Counted from the stretch's first letter, positions 15,208 through 25,396 are shown. The stretch is DNA of 64,000 nucleotides from Clostridia bacterium (GCA_017409845.1 JAFQRY010000021.1:1-64000), one strand, 5' to 3'. Numbers and translations: made by a program. The notes: generated from the sequence alone by a model not told the origin.

Positions 15208-16764
15208 ATGAAAAAATATGATGTAATCATCATCGGTGCGGGCAACGGCGGTCTTGCAGCTGCCGCAACCTGTGCAAAAGCAGGTCTTTCAACCCTTCTT
15301 CTTGAAAGACACAATATTCCCGGCGGCTCGGCTTCTTCATTCGTAAGAGGCAGATTCGAGTTTGAGCCCTCTCTGCACGAGCTTGCAGGCGTTGGTTCAT
15401 CCGAAACAGAAGTCGGATCAATCGAGGATATGTTTATCCGCATGGGCGGTGATGTTCAGTGGCACACACACGATTCAACATTCCGACTTGTTGTTCCCGC
15501 AAAAGAGGGCGATAAGGATGCATTCATAAACGAAGACGGAGTTCTTGTTTCTGTTGATGCAAGAATGCCCGTAGGTTTCCAGAATTTCGCACGCAAGCTT
15601 GACGAGATTGTTCCCGGCTCATATGACAGCTGTATGGCTGCGTTTGACCTTTCAACAAGAATGTTCAAAGCATTCGAATGCCTTGACGATCCCAAAAAGC
15701 TGCCCGGTTCAATCAAGGATATTCCCGACATTATGCGAATGGTATCCCACACCATGAAAGAAGGTCTTGATGCTCTCGGCATGCCCAAAAAGGCTCAGGA
15801 TATTTTCAACACTTATTGGTGCTACATGGGCTCTCCCGCATCACAGTTCGACTTCCTTTACTATATGTGCGTTCTTCACAGCTATGTCAAGAACGGCACG
15901 GGTATTCCTCACATGAGAAGCCATGAAATGAGTATGGCTCTTGATAAAGTTATCAGAGATAATGACGGCGAAATCTGGTATAACTCCGAAGTAACCAAGG
16001 TTATTATGAAAGACGGCAAGCCTGCAGGTGTTGTTATCAACGGTGAAAAAGAGGTTTACGGTAAATATTTCATCTGTAACTCCTATCCCTATGCTGTTTT
16101 CAATGACCTTTTCGACAAGAAAGATATTCCCGAAAAGCAGCTTAAAATGCTCAATGCAAGAAAAACCGCATGCACTCTCACAACCGTTTATCTCGGCATG
16201 AATGTAACAAAAGAAGAACTCGGAATCACCGATTATTCCGTATTCATTGCTCCCGATTCGGATTCAGACAAGCAGTACGATGCAGCTCAGAATTATTTCA
16301 GCAACTACTGCATCATCAACTGTCTCAACGAAATTATCCCCGACTGTACTCCCGACGGAACATGTCAGCTTTTCCTGACCACCATGACCTTCGGCGATGT
16401 TATGAAGGATATCGAACCCAAGGATTATAAGAAATTCAAGACAAAGGTTGCAAAAGATATGATTGAAACCTGCGAAAGAGCGCTCAACATTTCAATCACT
16501 CCCTATATCGAGGAAATTGAAGTTGCCCTTCCTCCGACCTTTGCAAGATACCTCAACACTCCCCTCGGCACTCCTTACGGCTATATGCTTGAAAAGTGGG
16601 ACAGCATGCTTCCCAGAACAATCCAGTATATGGGCGACCAGCCGTTTGATAATTTCTTCTTCTGCGGTGCTTCTCAGGAAAGAGGCGACGGCTACGGCTG
16701 TGCATATTATACAGGTGAAAAAGCAGGCGGAATTGTTGTTAAAAAAATGAAGGGAGGCAAATAA
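15208..16764 (+). CDS. FAD-dependent oxidoreductase, phytoene-desaturase-like (CrtI/COG1233)
   Basis: 518 residues. The N-terminus has the FAD-binding Rossmann motif (YDVIIIGAGNGGLAAAATCAKA) with LLERHNIPGGSASSF, as in CrtI-type desaturases and carotenoid isomerases. The C-terminus has an FAD-closing segment ending FFCGASQERGDGYGCAYYTG. There is no signal peptide. No carotenoid genes are nearby; instead it is followed after 1 base by a ferredoxin-domain NAD(P)H reductase. An electron-transfer pair acting on an unsaturated lipid-like or aromatic compound is therefore more likely than carotenoid synthesis. GGAGG precedes the ATG. Confidence 0.85.
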   Translation: MKKYDVIIIGAGNGGLAAAATCAKAGLSTLLLERHNIPGGSASSFVRGRFEFEPSLHELAGVGSSETEVGSIEDMFIRMGGDVQWHTHDSTFRLVVPAKEGDKDAFINEDGVLVSVDARMPVGFQNFARKLDEIVPGSYDSCMAAFDLSTRMFKAFECLDDPKKLPGSIKDIPDIMRMVSHTMKEGLDALGMPKKAQDIFNTYWCYMGSPASQFDFLYYMCVLHSYVKNGTGIPHMRSHEMSMALDKVIRDNDGEIWYNSEVTKVIMKDGKPAGVVINGEKEVYGKYFICNSYPYAVFNDLFDKKDIPEKQLKMLNARKTACTLTTVYLGMNVTKEELGITDYSVFIAPDSDSDKQYDAAQNYFSNYCIINCLNEIIPDCTPDGTCQLFLTTMTFGDVMKDIEPKDYKKFKTKVAKDMIETCERALNISITPYIEEIEVALPPTFARYLNTPLGTPYGYMLEKWDSMLPRTIQYMGDQPFDNFFFCGASQERGDGYGCAYYTGEKAGGIVVKKMKGGK

Positions 16765-16765
16765 T

Positions 16766-17965
16766 ATGGCAGACCTCAAATCACTCACACTCAAAAAATT
16801 CGTACCCTTACTGAAAGACAGACAGGCAAGATTTGATGCGGCAGCCGCAAAGCTTCCCGATTTTCCGGATCAGGCATCGGTTATTGCCAAAGCACTCCAC
16901 CCCAAACGTCAGTATCTTAAAATTTCCGAAATAAAGGATGTTTCTTCCGACTGCAAAAGCTTTACCCTTGTTCCCAACCCCGAAAAAGGAACAACCGCTC
17001 TTGCATATTTCGGTGCAGGAAAATATCTTACCGTTTTTGAAACCGTAAACGGTATGCCCGTAACCAGAGCATATTCTATTTCATCCTCACCCAAGGATTC
17101 TCTTGAAGGCAGATATGTGCTGACAATCCGCCTTGTTGAAGACGGTCTTGTTTCACGCCATATTTTCGACACATGGACTGTCGGAAGAGAGGTTGAGGTT
17201 TCCGCACCCTCGGGAAATTTTGAATATCAACCCCTGCGTGATGCAGAAAAGGTTATCTGCATTGCAGGCGGAAGCGGCATTACGCCCTTCCTTTCAATGG
17301 CAAATGCCGTTGCTGACGGCGATGAGGATTTTGAAATGACTATCCTCTACGGCAGCCGTGAATATGACAGCATTCTTTTCCGCGAAGAACTTGATGAACT
17401 CACAAATAAATGCGATAAAATCAAGGTTGTTCATGTTCTTGAAAAAGCAAAGAGAGGCTTCAAGGGCTCAGAGAAAGGATTCATCACTGCCGAACTCATA
17501 AAGAAATATGCACCCGAAAACGAACCCTATTCAGTCTTTATCTGCGGTTCGCAGCAGATGTATGCCTTTGTTGACAAGGAGATTGAAAAGCTCGGTCTTG
17601 CAAAGAAATATATCCGCCACGAAATGTTCGGCGAATTCCATAATCCGAAAACACAGGAGGACTACCCTGCAGGTGTTCCCGAAAAGGTAAAAATCACCGT
17701 TACCGTTCAGGATAAAACCTATATCATTTTCGGCAGCTCATCGGATTCGGTTATGCAGATTCTCGAGAAGAGCGAAATCCCCGTGCCCGCAAGATGCAGG
17801 AGCGGTGAATGCGGATTCTGCCATTCAAGACTGCTTTCGGGTGAAATTTATATTCCGAAGCACCTCGAATACCGCAGACTTGCCGACTATAAATTCGGAG
17901 GCTTCCATCCCTGCTGCTCGTTCCCGTTAACAGACCTTGAAATCATCGTTCCCGCTGCAAAATAA
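16766..17965 (+). CDS. FNR-type NAD(P)H reductase with C-terminal 2Fe-2S ferredoxin domain
   Basis: 399 residues. Residues about 45-150 form an FAD-binding barrel (RAYSISSSP) and about 160-290 an NAD(P)-binding domain (IAGGSGITPFLSM). Residues about 305-399 form a plant-type ferredoxin with Cys344, Cys349, Cys352 and Cys383 or Cys384 (CRSGECGFC, then HPCCSF). The layout matches phenol hydroxylase/CDP-6-deoxyglucose reductase-type oxidoreductases. An extra N-terminal helical stretch of about 40 residues is unassigned. It starts 1 base after the upstream flavoprotein and probably feeds it electrons, or takes them from it. Confidence 0.87.
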   Translation: MADLKSLTLKKFVPLLKDRQARFDAAAAKLPDFPDQASVIAKALHPKRQYLKISEIKDVSSDCKSFTLVPNPEKGTTALAYFGAGKYLTVFETVNGMPVTRAYSISSSPKDSLEGRYVLTIRLVEDGLVSRHIFDTWTVGREVEVSAPSGNFEYQPLRDAEKVICIAGGSGITPFLSMANAVADGDEDFEMTILYGSREYDSILFREELDELTNKCDKIKVVHVLEKAKRGFKGSEKGFITAELIKKYAPENEPYSVFICGSQQMYAFVDKEIEKLGLAKKYIRHEMFGEFHNPKTQEDYPAGVPEKVKITVTVQDKTYIIFGSSSDSVMQILEKSEIPVPARCRSGECGFCHSRLLSGEIYIPKHLEYRRLADYKFGGFHPCCSFPLTDLEIIVPAAK

Positions 17966-17984
17966 AAATTCCCGGAGGTTCATA

Positions 17985-18425
17985 ATGAATATACTGAAAA
18001 AAGCAATCTGTTCCGTAATGGTTCTGATTCTTACACTCGGCCTGACAGCATGCGGCGGAAATGTTGCAGATGAGCCTGCAGTTGATTTTCCTTTTGCTGA
18101 GCTGAATGAAATATACGATTCGGATGACACGGCAAAAGGCGACAGATTCGACGAAAAGAATTCAGGCAGAAGATACATCGTCAACTCGGTTACCGTTAAA
18201 AACGTTTCCTTCAAAAGCAGTACGGAATACGATGTTTTCTGCTATGTAAAATCCGGCGAAAGAACCTTCAATTTCAGACTTTATGTTGATACTTCGCTCG
18301 GCGATGTTACGAGAGAATACCTTGATTCTCTTGAAAAAGATGATGTTATAAGCTTTGAAGGCTCATTCCTCAGTCAGACAAGTCGCTCTTACCTGAGCAG
18401 CTTCAATAACATTAAATTCCTTTAA
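17985..18425 (+). CDS. Small lipoprotein, OB-fold-like
   Basis: 146 residues from MNILKKAICSVMV after GGAGG. The signal peptide ends in a lipobox LTAC, so Cys at about residue 25 should be lipidated. The mature part is acidic, then beta-rich (RRYIVNSVTVKNVSFKS, RTFNFRLYVD, DVISFEGSFLS), like the tRNA_anti-like OB-fold lipoproteins of Firmicutes. It follows the redox operon by 19 bases and may be cotranscribed, but no functional link is evident. Confidence 0.75.
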   Translation: MNILKKAICSVMVLILTLGLTACGGNVADEPAVDFPFAELNEIYDSDDTAKGDRFDEKNSGRRYIVNSVTVKNVSFKSSTEYDVFCYVKSGERTFNFRLYVDTSLGDVTREYLDSLEKDDVISFEGSFLSQTSRSYLSSFNNIKFL

Positions 18426-18445
18426 TACCGGCTTCGAATAAAGTA

Positions 18446-18473
18446 TTGACAAAAGAATAATCTGTGTTATAAT
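18446..18473 (+). promoter_or_regulatory. Strong promoter of the V-ATPase operon
   Basis: TTGACA (18446-18451) and TATAAT (18468-18473) are both perfect consensus, spaced by 16 bases, with TGT before the -10 giving an extended -10 element. It lies about 100 bases upstream of the first V-ATPase gene. Confidence 0.8.
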
Positions 18474-18494
18474 AAAATAAATTAATAGCACATT

Positions 18495-18533
18495 AAAGGG
18501 AACCAGCTGTCTGCAGAGGATGTTGGTTCCTTT
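18495..18533 (+). promoter_or_regulatory. Leader hairpin of the V-ATPase transcript
   Basis: An inverted repeat (AAAGGGAACCA at the left, TGGTTCCTTT at the right, one bulged G) with a roughly 18-base loop falls about 15 bases after the expected transcription start. It is followed by ATGTTTTT, so it could work as an attenuator or a 5' stabilising stem. No known riboswitch consensus was recognised. Confidence 0.5.
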
Positions 18534-18578
18534 ATGTTTTTAATGAACACGCTAAAAATGCAGAAAAGGAGACGCCCT

Positions 18579-19187
18579 ATGGAAATTCAATTACAGGAGC
18601 TTATTGATCAGATAAAGAAAGACGGCGTTGAGGCTGCGGAAGCTCAGGCAGAAGCTATACTCATATCCGCAAATTCCGAAGCTGAAAGAATCATCTCCGA
18701 TGCACAGGCAGAGGCTGAAAAAATTATTGCCAACGCAAAATCCGAAAACGAAAAATATGTTAAATCCGGCGAGGATGCATTGCGTCAGGCCGGCCGTAAT
18801 CTGCTTCTTTCCTTCAGAGAAAGCGTTGCCAGAGAGCTCCGTGCCGTTGTAAGTGAAAATGTCAGCTCCGTTTTTTCATCCGATGCAGCAGAAAAGCTTA
18901 TAATCAACGCAGTTGAGTGCTGGACTGAGAAGCCTGATGCCGAAGATCTGACAGTAATATTAAACGGCGAAGACCTCAAAAAGCTTGAAGCCGCACTCAC
19001 GGAAAAGCTCAGGGCAAAAATGCTCGGCGGTGTTACACTTAAAGCCAACGATAATTTTGACGGCGGATTCCGTATCGCTGTCAACAACGGTGCGGCATAC
19101 TATGATTACTCATCCGAGGCTGTTACCGATATGCTTTCAAGCTATCTCAGTCCCGGTATAACCGCACTTCTGAAAGAGGCTGAATAA
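18579..19187 (+). CDS. atpE: V-type ATPase subunit E (peripheral stalk)
   Basis: 202 residues from MEIQLQELIDQIKKDG after AAGGAGA. Residues about 10-75 are a long Ala/Glu helix (VEAAEAQAEAILISANSEAE, then ISDAQAEAEKII), the stalk coiled coil of the E subunit. The C-terminal domain (about 95-202) contains SENVSSVFSS and ends YLSPGITALLKEAE. The protein links the A/B head to the membrane part. It is the first gene of a seven-gene operon starting at the 18446 promoter. Confidence 0.85.
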   Translation: MEIQLQELIDQIKKDGVEAAEAQAEAILISANSEAERIISDAQAEAEKIIANAKSENEKYVKSGEDALRQAGRNLLLSFRESVARELRAVVSENVSSVFSSDAAEKLIINAVECWTEKPDAEDLTVILNGEDLKKLEAALTEKLRAKMLGGVTLKANDNFDGGFRIAVNNGAAYYDYSSEAVTDMLSSYLSPGITALLKEAE

Positions 19188-19188
19188 T

Positions 19189-19746
19189 ATGGCTGAATAT
19201 TATCTTATATCGCAATTACCCTCACTTGACGGAATTTCCGAAAGCACGCCTCTGCCGGTTACCGAAGAAAGGTTTACAGAGCTTTGTAATCGTCTTTTAG
19301 GAAAAAAAGCCCTGAAGGAGCTCGAAAGAGTAACACTTATGCCGCCTAAAACCCATGAAAAATCAGGTTCAGCTCTGATTGACGCATGGAACGAAGGCGA
19401 ACGCAGTCTGAGATTTGCTTTAGGAAAGCTCCGTGCAGAAAAAATGAATAAACAATTTGAAACGGACAACCGTTCCGTGCCCGTTTCGGTTTTGCAGGCG
19501 GCACGCAACGCGGTTGAAGCCGAAAGTCCCATGGAGGCAGAAAAAATTCTCAACCGCTTCCGTCTTGATTTTCTTGAAACACTCAGACCTACAGATTCTT
19601 TTTCGCAAGAATATGTTTTCTACTATTATCTTAAGCTGAAGCTTATTCTCCGTATCAGGCAGTTTGATGCGGAAAGCGGAGAATCGGCATACAGAAAAAT
19701 TTACACTTCCGTTATCAACGGAGAAAGATCGGAGGTTATTCAATGA
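19189..19746 (+). CDS. DUF2764-type V-ATPase-associated protein
   Basis: 185 residues starting MAEYYLISQLPSLDG 1 base after the E-subunit stop, and overlapping the A-subunit start by 4 bases. The opening YYLISQLPSL and the later helical FSQEYVFYYYLKLKLILRI resemble DUF2764 proteins encoded between E and A in V-ATPase operons of spirochaetes and Bacteroidetes. Its position suggests that it does the job of the missing C subunit, as a central-stalk or membrane-docking component, but that is inference. There is no membrane segment. Confidence 0.7.
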   Translation: MAEYYLISQLPSLDGISESTPLPVTEERFTELCNRLLGKKALKELERVTLMPPKTHEKSGSALIDAWNEGERSLRFALGKLRAEKMNKQFETDNRSVPVSVLQAARNAVEAESPMEAEKILNRFRLDFLETLRPTDSFSQEYVFYYYLKLKLILRIRQFDAESGESAYRKIYTSVINGERSEVIQ

Positions 19747-21512
19747 CCGAAAATAAAGGTAAGGTTGTGAGCATCAACGGTAACCTTTTATCAGTCAGAT
19801 TTGACGGCGATGTTTCAATGAATGAAATTTGCTACATCAACGTTGACGGCACACGACTTAAGAGTGAAGTTATCCGTATCCGCGGTGATATCGCACAGAT
19901 ACAGGTTTATGAAATGACGGGCGGCATCAAATGCGGAGATGATGTTGAGTTCACAGGCGATATGCTTTCCGCTCAGCTCGGCCCCGGTCTTCTCGGTCAG
20001 GTTTATGACGGACTTCAGAATCCCCTTCCCGTTCTTGCAAAGCAGGCAGGCTGGTTTCTTGAAAGAGGCGTTTATGCAGACGGACTCAACGCCGAGAAAA
20101 AATGGGAATTCTCTCCCACCGCAAAGCCCGGAGATATCCTTCGTGCAGGCGAATATATAGGAACCGTTCCCGAAGGTCCTTTTACACACAAAATTTTCGT
20201 TCCATTCTATCTTCTCGGCAATTACACCCTAAAATCAATTGCAGAAAAGGGTGAATATACCGTAAACGAAACCGTTGCCGTTCTGACAGACGACAGAGGA
20301 AGGGAAATTCCCGTTTCAATGTCATTCAAATGGCCCGTCAAGCGTGCTGTTAAATGCTACAGCGAAAGACTTGCTCCCACTGAAACAATGGAAACAAAGG
20401 TGCGTCTTATCGACTCCTTCTTCCCCGTTGCAAAGGGCGGAACCTACTGCACACCCGGACCCTTCGGTGCAGGCAAAACCGTTCTGCAGCACACAACATC
20501 AAAATATGCAGACGTTGATATCGTTATAATTGCCGCCTGCGGTGAGCGTGCAGGTGAAGTTGTTGAAACGATAACAGAATTTCCGGAGCTTACTGACCCG
20601 AAAACAGGCCGTTCGCTCATGGAACGCACCATCATTATCTGTAACACATCATCAATGCCCGTTGCTTCCCGTGAAGCTTCGGTTTATACCTCGGTAACAC
20701 TTGCCGAATATTACCGTCAGATGGGTCTCAACGTTCTTCTGCTTGCCGACTCAACATCCCGTTGGGCACAGGCTCTCCGCGAAATGTCAGGCAGACTTGA
20801 AGAAATTCCCGGCGAAGAAGCTTTCCCCGCTTATCTTGAATCCTACATCGCCGCTTTCTATGAAAGAGCAGGCTGTGTCCGCCTTCCTGACGGCAGCAAG
20901 GGCTCGGTTACAATCGGCGGCACGGTTTCTCCTGCGGGCGGTAACTTTGAAGAGCCCGTAACTCAGGCTACTCTCAAAGTTGTCGGTGCTTTCCACGGCT
21001 TATCCCGCGAACGCTCGGATGCAAGAAAATATCCTGCAATTGATCCGCTTATTTCGTGGTCAAAATATAAAACCGTTACAGCTTCCGAAAAATCCGCTTT
21101 TTGCAAGAGCGTTCTTCATCACGGCGTTGAAATCGGCTCAATGATGAAGGTTGTCGGCGAAGAAGGCACAAGCCTTTCCGACTATATTATTTATCTCAAA
21201 TCCGAAATGCTTGACGCTGTTTATCTGCAGCAGAATTCTTTTGATCTTGTTGATGCAAACTGCGGCAAGGCTCGTCAGCAGTATGTTACCGACAAGCTCG
21301 TATATGTTCTCGGCAGCGAATATTCACTTGACAGCAAAGATGATGCACGAGGCTTCTTTAACCGCATGCGTCAGAAATTCATCGACTGGAATTATACTGA
21401 ATTTGAAAGCGATGCATTCCAAAAAGCTGAAGCTGAAATTGATGCAATGTACGCCGAAGGTCAGGGCAGCATAAGCCGTCAGGCAGAGCTTTTACTGAAG
21501 GGTGGTGAGTGA
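19743..21512 (+). CDS. atpA: V-type ATPase catalytic subunit A
   Basis: 589 residues, the usual length for V/A-type A subunits. The P-loop GPFGAGKT lies at residues 239-246. The A-specific non-homologous insert (about 115-185, including [20 protein letters not shown]) separates the beta-barrel from the ATPase core. [20 protein letters not shown] and GGNFEEPVT are clear family motifs. It hydrolyses or makes ATP in the A3B3 head. Its ATG overlaps the end of the DUF2764 gene, which implies translational coupling. Confidence 0.95.
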   Translation: MTENKGKVVSINGNLLSVRFDGDVSMNEICYINVDGTRLKSEVIRIRGDIAQIQVYEMTGGIKCGDDVEFTGDMLSAQLGPGLLGQVYDGLQNPLPVLAKQAGWFLERGVYADGLNAEKKWEFSPTAKPGDILRAGEYIGTVPEGPFTHKIFVPFYLLGNYTLKSIAEKGEYTVNETVAVLTDDRGREIPVSMSFKWPVKRAVKCYSERLAPTETMETKVRLIDSFFPVAKGGTYCTPGPFGAGKTVLQHTTSKYADVDIVIIAACGERAGEVVETITEFPELTDPKTGRSLMERTIIICNTSSMPVASREASVYTSVTLAEYYRQMGLNVLLLADSTSRWAQALREMSGRLEEIPGEEAFPAYLESYIAAFYERAGCVRLPDGSKGSVTIGGTVSPAGGNFEEPVTQATLKVVGAFHGLSRERSDARKYPAIDPLISWSKYKTVTASEKSAFCKSVLHHGVEIGSMMKVVGEEGTSLSDYIIYLKSEMLDAVYLQQNSFDLVDANCGKARQQYVTDKLVYVLGSEYSLDSKDDARGFFNRMRQKFIDWNYTEFESDAFQKAEAEIDAMYAEGQGSISRQAELLLKGGE

Positions 21513-21513
21513 T

Positions 21514-22809
21514 ATGAACAAGGTTTTTAACAAAATTGAATCCATCACGGGCAATGTTATCACCGTAAGAGCGGAAGGTGTACGCTATAACGAGCTTGCA
21601 CAGATCAACACCCGTTTCGGCAAATCACTTGCCGAGGTCAACAAAATTGACGGAAATCTTGTTTCGCTTCAGGTTTTTGCAGGCGGTCAGGGTATTTCTA
21701 CAGGTGATGAGGTCCGCTTCCTTGGTCACGAAATGCGTGTTTCATTCAGCGAAGACCTGCTCGGCAGAATTTTCAACGGATCGGGCGAGCCGAGAGACAA
21801 AGGTCCCGCACTCACCGATAATCTGAAGCCCATCGGCGGCCCCTCAGTCAACCCCACAAAGCGTATTCTCGCAAATCGCATGATGAGAACAAACATCCCC
21901 ATGATTGACATGTTCAACACTCTTGTTGTTTCTCAGAAGCTTCCGATTTTCTCAATTTCAGGTGAACCCTACAACCAGCTTCTTGCAAGAATTGCTCTTC
22001 AGGCGGAAGCGGATGTTATCGTTCTCGGCGGTATGGGTCTTAAATATGATGACTTCCTTTATTTCAAAGAGGAGCTTTCAAACGGCGGCGCATTAAGCAA
22101 AACGGTTATGTTTATTCATACCGCATCCGACCCGACCGTTGAATGCATGATGATTCCCGATATGGCACTTGCGGTTGCGGAGCAGTTTGCTTTGCAGGAT
22201 AAGGATGTGCTGGTGCTTCTCACCGACATGACTAACTTTGCCGATGCGATGAAAGAAATCGCTATCACTCAGGAGCAGGTTCCCTCAAACCGAGGATATC
22301 CCGGTGACCTCTATTCTCAGCTTGCATCACGCTACGAAAAGGCGGTTGACTTTGACGATTCAGGTTCCGTAACCGTTCTTGCGGTCACAACAATGCCCGG
22401 CGATGATGTTACCCACCCCGTTCCCGATAACACGGGCTACATCACGGAAGGTCAGTATTATCTCAAGGGCGGAAGAATCGAGCCTTTCGGCTCCCTTTCC
22501 CGACTCAAGCAGAATGTTAACGGAAAAACCCGCAAAGACCACCGTGCACTCATGGACGCAATGATAAGGCTCTATTCTTCTTATAAAGAAACTCTTGAAA
22601 AGAAAAACATGGGCTTTGCCATGACACGCTGGGATGAAAAGCTTCTTAAATACGGTCAGCTTTTTGAAAGCAGACTCATGGATTTATCGGTCAATCTTTC
22701 TCTTGAAGAAGCACTTGACCTCGGCTGGAAGATATTATCCGACTGCTTTGAAAAAGACGAAACCGGAATCAAGTCCGACCTTACAGATGAATTCTGGCCC
22801 GTAAAGTAA
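21514..22809 (+). CDS. atpB: V-type ATPase non-catalytic subunit B
   Basis: 431 residues from the ATG 1 base after the A-subunit stop; GTG codons four and five positions earlier belong to its GGTGG site. It has the B-subunit form of the nucleotide fold, with [19 protein letters not shown] instead of a Walker A motif. [31 protein letters not shown] and [16 protein letters not shown] are typical of B subunits. It alternates with A in the head and carries regulatory nucleotide sites. Confidence 0.95.
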   Translation: MNKVFNKIESITGNVITVRAEGVRYNELAQINTRFGKSLAEVNKIDGNLVSLQVFAGGQGISTGDEVRFLGHEMRVSFSEDLLGRIFNGSGEPRDKGPALTDNLKPIGGPSVNPTKRILANRMMRTNIPMIDMFNTLVVSQKLPIFSISGEPYNQLLARIALQAEADVIVLGGMGLKYDDFLYFKEELSNGGALSKTVMFIHTASDPTVECMMIPDMALAVAEQFALQDKDVLVLLTDMTNFADAMKEIAITQEQVPSNRGYPGDLYSQLASRYEKAVDFDDSGSVTVLAVTTMPGDDVTHPVPDNTGYITEGQYYLKGGRIEPFGSLSRLKQNVNGKTRKDHRALMDAMIRLYSSYKETLEKKNMGFAMTRWDEKLLKYGQLFESRLMDLSVNLSLEEALDLGWKILSDCFEKDETGIKSDLTDEFWPVK

Positions 22810-22824
22810 GGAGGGACTGTAGTT

Positions 22825-23457
22825 TTGGCAAAAATCAAACTGACTAAAAATGAGTTGAAGATACAAAAGGATGCCCTCAAAATGTATCGGAGATATTTGC
22901 CTACCCTGACACTCAAAAAGCAGCAGCTCCAGGCTGAAATACGCACCGTTGAAGCAAAGGCGGAAGCGGTCAGAAAAGAAAGAGAAAACCTCGAAAAAGG
23001 ATTCGGCTCATGGATTGCCGTTTTCAGCGAAAAAGATGCTTTCCCCGACGGAATAATAAAAGTAAGCAATATCCGCAAGGGCACAGGCAATATTGCAGGA
23101 GTTGCGATCCCCGTCTATGAAGGTGCGGATTTTTCCCGAGGTGACTACGATTTATATGAAACTCCGCTTTGGGTTGATATAGCGGCAAATCATATGGAAA
23201 AAGCAATATCTCTCGATCTTGAGGCAGAGGTTCTGGATGAGCAGGTAAGGCTTCTTGAAGCTGAGCTGCTTTCCACATCTCAGAGAGTTAACTTGTTTGA
23301 AAAGGTAAAAATCCCCGAAACAGAAGAAAACATCAGAAAAATCTCAATTTATATGGCGGATCAGCAGGTAAGTGCCGTTGTCCGCTCAAAAATATCAAAG
23401 CGTAAAATAGCAGCACGCGGCGATACATCTTCGGGAGCGGAGGTGTATTCGTTATGA
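22825..23457 (+). CDS. atpD: V-type ATPase subunit D (central shaft)
   Basis: 210 residues starting at a TTG preceded by GGAGGG at good spacing; no ATG fits. The N-terminus (IKLTKNELKIQKDALKMYRR, then YLPTLTLKKQQLQ) and a C-terminal helix (VNLFEKVKIPETEENIRKIS) form the two long antiparallel helices of the rotor shaft. The family often ends with a basic tail, and here KISKRKIAARG is close to the end. The next gene overlaps by 4 bases (ATGA). Confidence 0.92.
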   Translation: MAKIKLTKNELKIQKDALKMYRRYLPTLTLKKQQLQAEIRTVEAKAEAVRKERENLEKGFGSWIAVFSEKDAFPDGIIKVSNIRKGTGNIAGVAIPVYEGADFSRGDYDLYETPLWVDIAANHMEKAISLDLEAEVLDEQVRLLEAELLSTSQRVNLFEKVKIPETEENIRKISIYMADQQVSAVVRSKISKRKIAARGDTSSGAEVYSL

Positions 23458-25385
23458 TAGTACCCATGAAAAAAGTGTCTCTCATTATAACGGGAGATAA
23501 AAAGCAGGAAACGCTCAGAAAGCTCCGCAAGCTCGGTATTCTTCACATTGAAATTACCGAGGGCACGGGCAAAAAGCTCGATGAACTCAAAAGCAGGATT
23601 TCATCGCTCGAAAACGCAGTTTTCAGTGCAGGAGAAATGAAATCAAAGAAGACAGAAAAAAAGGATGCAAGCGTTTCCGATGCACTTTCAATTGCGGAAG
23701 AAATCAATTCTCTTGCAAGCGAAAAGAAAAATATTCTTGCCGAACGCCTAGCTCTTAATGCAGAGCTTGAACGCCTCGGAAGCTGGGGTGAAATTGACCC
23801 TCACAGCATTGCCGCTCTGGCAGAAAAAGGCATTGAAATATCTCTTTACGAAATGCCCGAAAAAGAATATGAAAAGCTCGGCGATTGCGTTAAAACCCTG
23901 AGCATCCGTAAAACGAAGTCTTCCGTAAGATTTCTGCTGATAAAATCGGGAGCCGAGGGTGAGGAAGACGTTATCGGCTCACTGAAATCATTCCGACTTG
24001 AAATGCCTCAGATTCCGACAGCGGAAATGAAGGAAAAAGTCGATAATCTCAACGCTCGCATTGAAGAAATCGACAAAAAAATCGCCTCACTCGCTGCCTT
24101 TACCGACAGCATGAAGAAAGCTGTCAAGGCTTGCGAGAAAGAGATTGAATTTGAGGTTTATGCAACGGGCATGGCATCCGAAAACCTCTCAGCCGAGGGT
24201 AAGGTCAATGTTTCAGTTTCATATTTCACGGGTTATGTTGAAGAAGAAAATCTTGAGCATCTCAAAAAGACCGCAAAGGATAATTCATGGGGTCTTCTGG
24301 TTGAAGAACCGACAGAGGAAGACAATGTACCCACAAAGCTTAAAAACAATAAGTTCGTAAGTCTTATTTATCCTCTGACAGACTTTCTCGGAACGGTTCC
24401 GGGATATTTTGAATACGATATTTCGGGCTGGTTCCTCGGATTTATTCTTATATTTTTCGGAATTATTTTCGGCGACAGCGGCTACGGACTTCTTATCTGT
24501 GCAGTCACGGGAATTCTGATTGCAAAATCGGTTGCATCAAAGAAAAAGGTTCCGCCTGCATTCTTGCTTGTCGGTCTTTTCGGATTATCCACAATTCTCT
24601 GGGGAACGCTGACATGCACATGGTTCGGTCTTTCTCCCGAACAGCTGCCCGAATGGCTTCAGAAGCTGTCGGTACCCGTAATTTCAAATGTTTACACCGA
24701 TAAAATATGGTATCCGTTCTGGACAAACGGCGAATACGGACTCACCACCGCACAGAATCTGCAGATATTCTGCTTCACACTTGCACTTATTCAGCTGACC
24801 GTTGCACACATCAAGGTAGCCGTCAGAAACAGAAAATCAATTAAGATTCTCGGCGATATCGGCTCAATAATGCAGCTTATCGGCATTTACTATGTTGTGC
24901 TCAGCTTTGTTGTCAATGCTGAAGTTTTCAGCTTTGGTCTTGTAATCGGCGGCATCCCCGTCGGCACGGTTGCACTTGCACTTGTAATAGCAGGCTTCGT
25001 TATGAGCTTTGTTTTCTCAAACTATGAAGGAAATATTGTTAAATCCATTCTTGCAAGCCTGAAAAATATTGTTTCGGTTCTGCTCGGCGTGGTCAATGTT
25101 TTCTCGGATATAGTTTCATATATCCGTCTTTGGGCGGTAGGTCTTGCAGGTGCGGCAATATCCGCAACCGTAAACGAGCTTGCAGGTCCCCTGCTCGGCA
25201 ACTTCTTATTTATGATTATTGCGATTATTCTTCTCGTGTTTGGTCACGGACTGAATATGATACTGAACGTGTTATCAGTTATCGTTCACGGCATCAGACT
25301 CAACACGCTTGAATTTTCATCGCATCTTGATATGTCCTGGAGCGGACATAAATTCAGACCTTTTGAAGAACAAATTGAAAATTAA
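23454..25385 (+). CDS. atpI: V-type ATPase membrane subunit I (a-subunit)
   Basis: 643 residues starting MIVPMKKVSLII at an ATGA overlap with subunit D. Residues about 1-310 are a cytoplasmic hairpin with long coiled-coil arms (KKLDELKSRISSLE, VDNLNARIEEIDKKIASL). Residues about 325-620 contain about seven or eight membrane segments, including IFFGIIFGDSGYG and SYIRLWAVGLAGAAISATVN, the segment bearing the essential Arg that faces the K ring. It forms the stator half of the ion path. Confidence 0.93.
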   Translation: MIVPMKKVSLIITGDKKQETLRKLRKLGILHIEITEGTGKKLDELKSRISSLENAVFSAGEMKSKKTEKKDASVSDALSIAEEINSLASEKKNILAERLALNAELERLGSWGEIDPHSIAALAEKGIEISLYEMPEKEYEKLGDCVKTLSIRKTKSSVRFLLIKSGAEGEEDVIGSLKSFRLEMPQIPTAEMKEKVDNLNARIEEIDKKIASLAAFTDSMKKAVKACEKEIEFEVYATGMASENLSAEGKVNVSVSYFTGYVEEENLEHLKKTAKDNSWGLLVEEPTEEDNVPTKLKNNKFVSLIYPLTDFLGTVPGYFEYDISGWFLGFILIFFGIIFGDSGYGLLICAVTGILIAKSVASKKKVPPAFLLVGLFGLSTILWGTLTCTWFGLSPEQLPEWLQKLSVPVISNVYTDKIWYPFWTNGEYGLTTAQNLQIFCFTLALIQLTVAHIKVAVRNRKSIKILGDIGSIMQLIGIYYVVLSFVVNAEVFSFGLVIGGIPVGTVALALVIAGFVMSFVFSNYEGNIVKSILASLKNIVSVLLGVVNVFSDIVSYIRLWAVGLAGAAISATVNELAGPLLGNFLFMIIAIILLVFGHGLNMILNVLSVIVHGIRLNTLEFSSHLDMSWSGHKFRPFEEQIEN

Positions 25386-25396
25386 GGAGAATTATT

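Noticed and set aside
15208-16764. Carotenoid biosynthesis (true phytoene desaturase)
   Set aside because: No phytoene synthase or other carotenoid gene is nearby and the partner is a ferredoxin-type reductase.
18495-18533. V-ATPase leader hairpin as a known riboswitch
   Set aside because: Only one stem is present, and no consensus of a known riboswitch class was seen.
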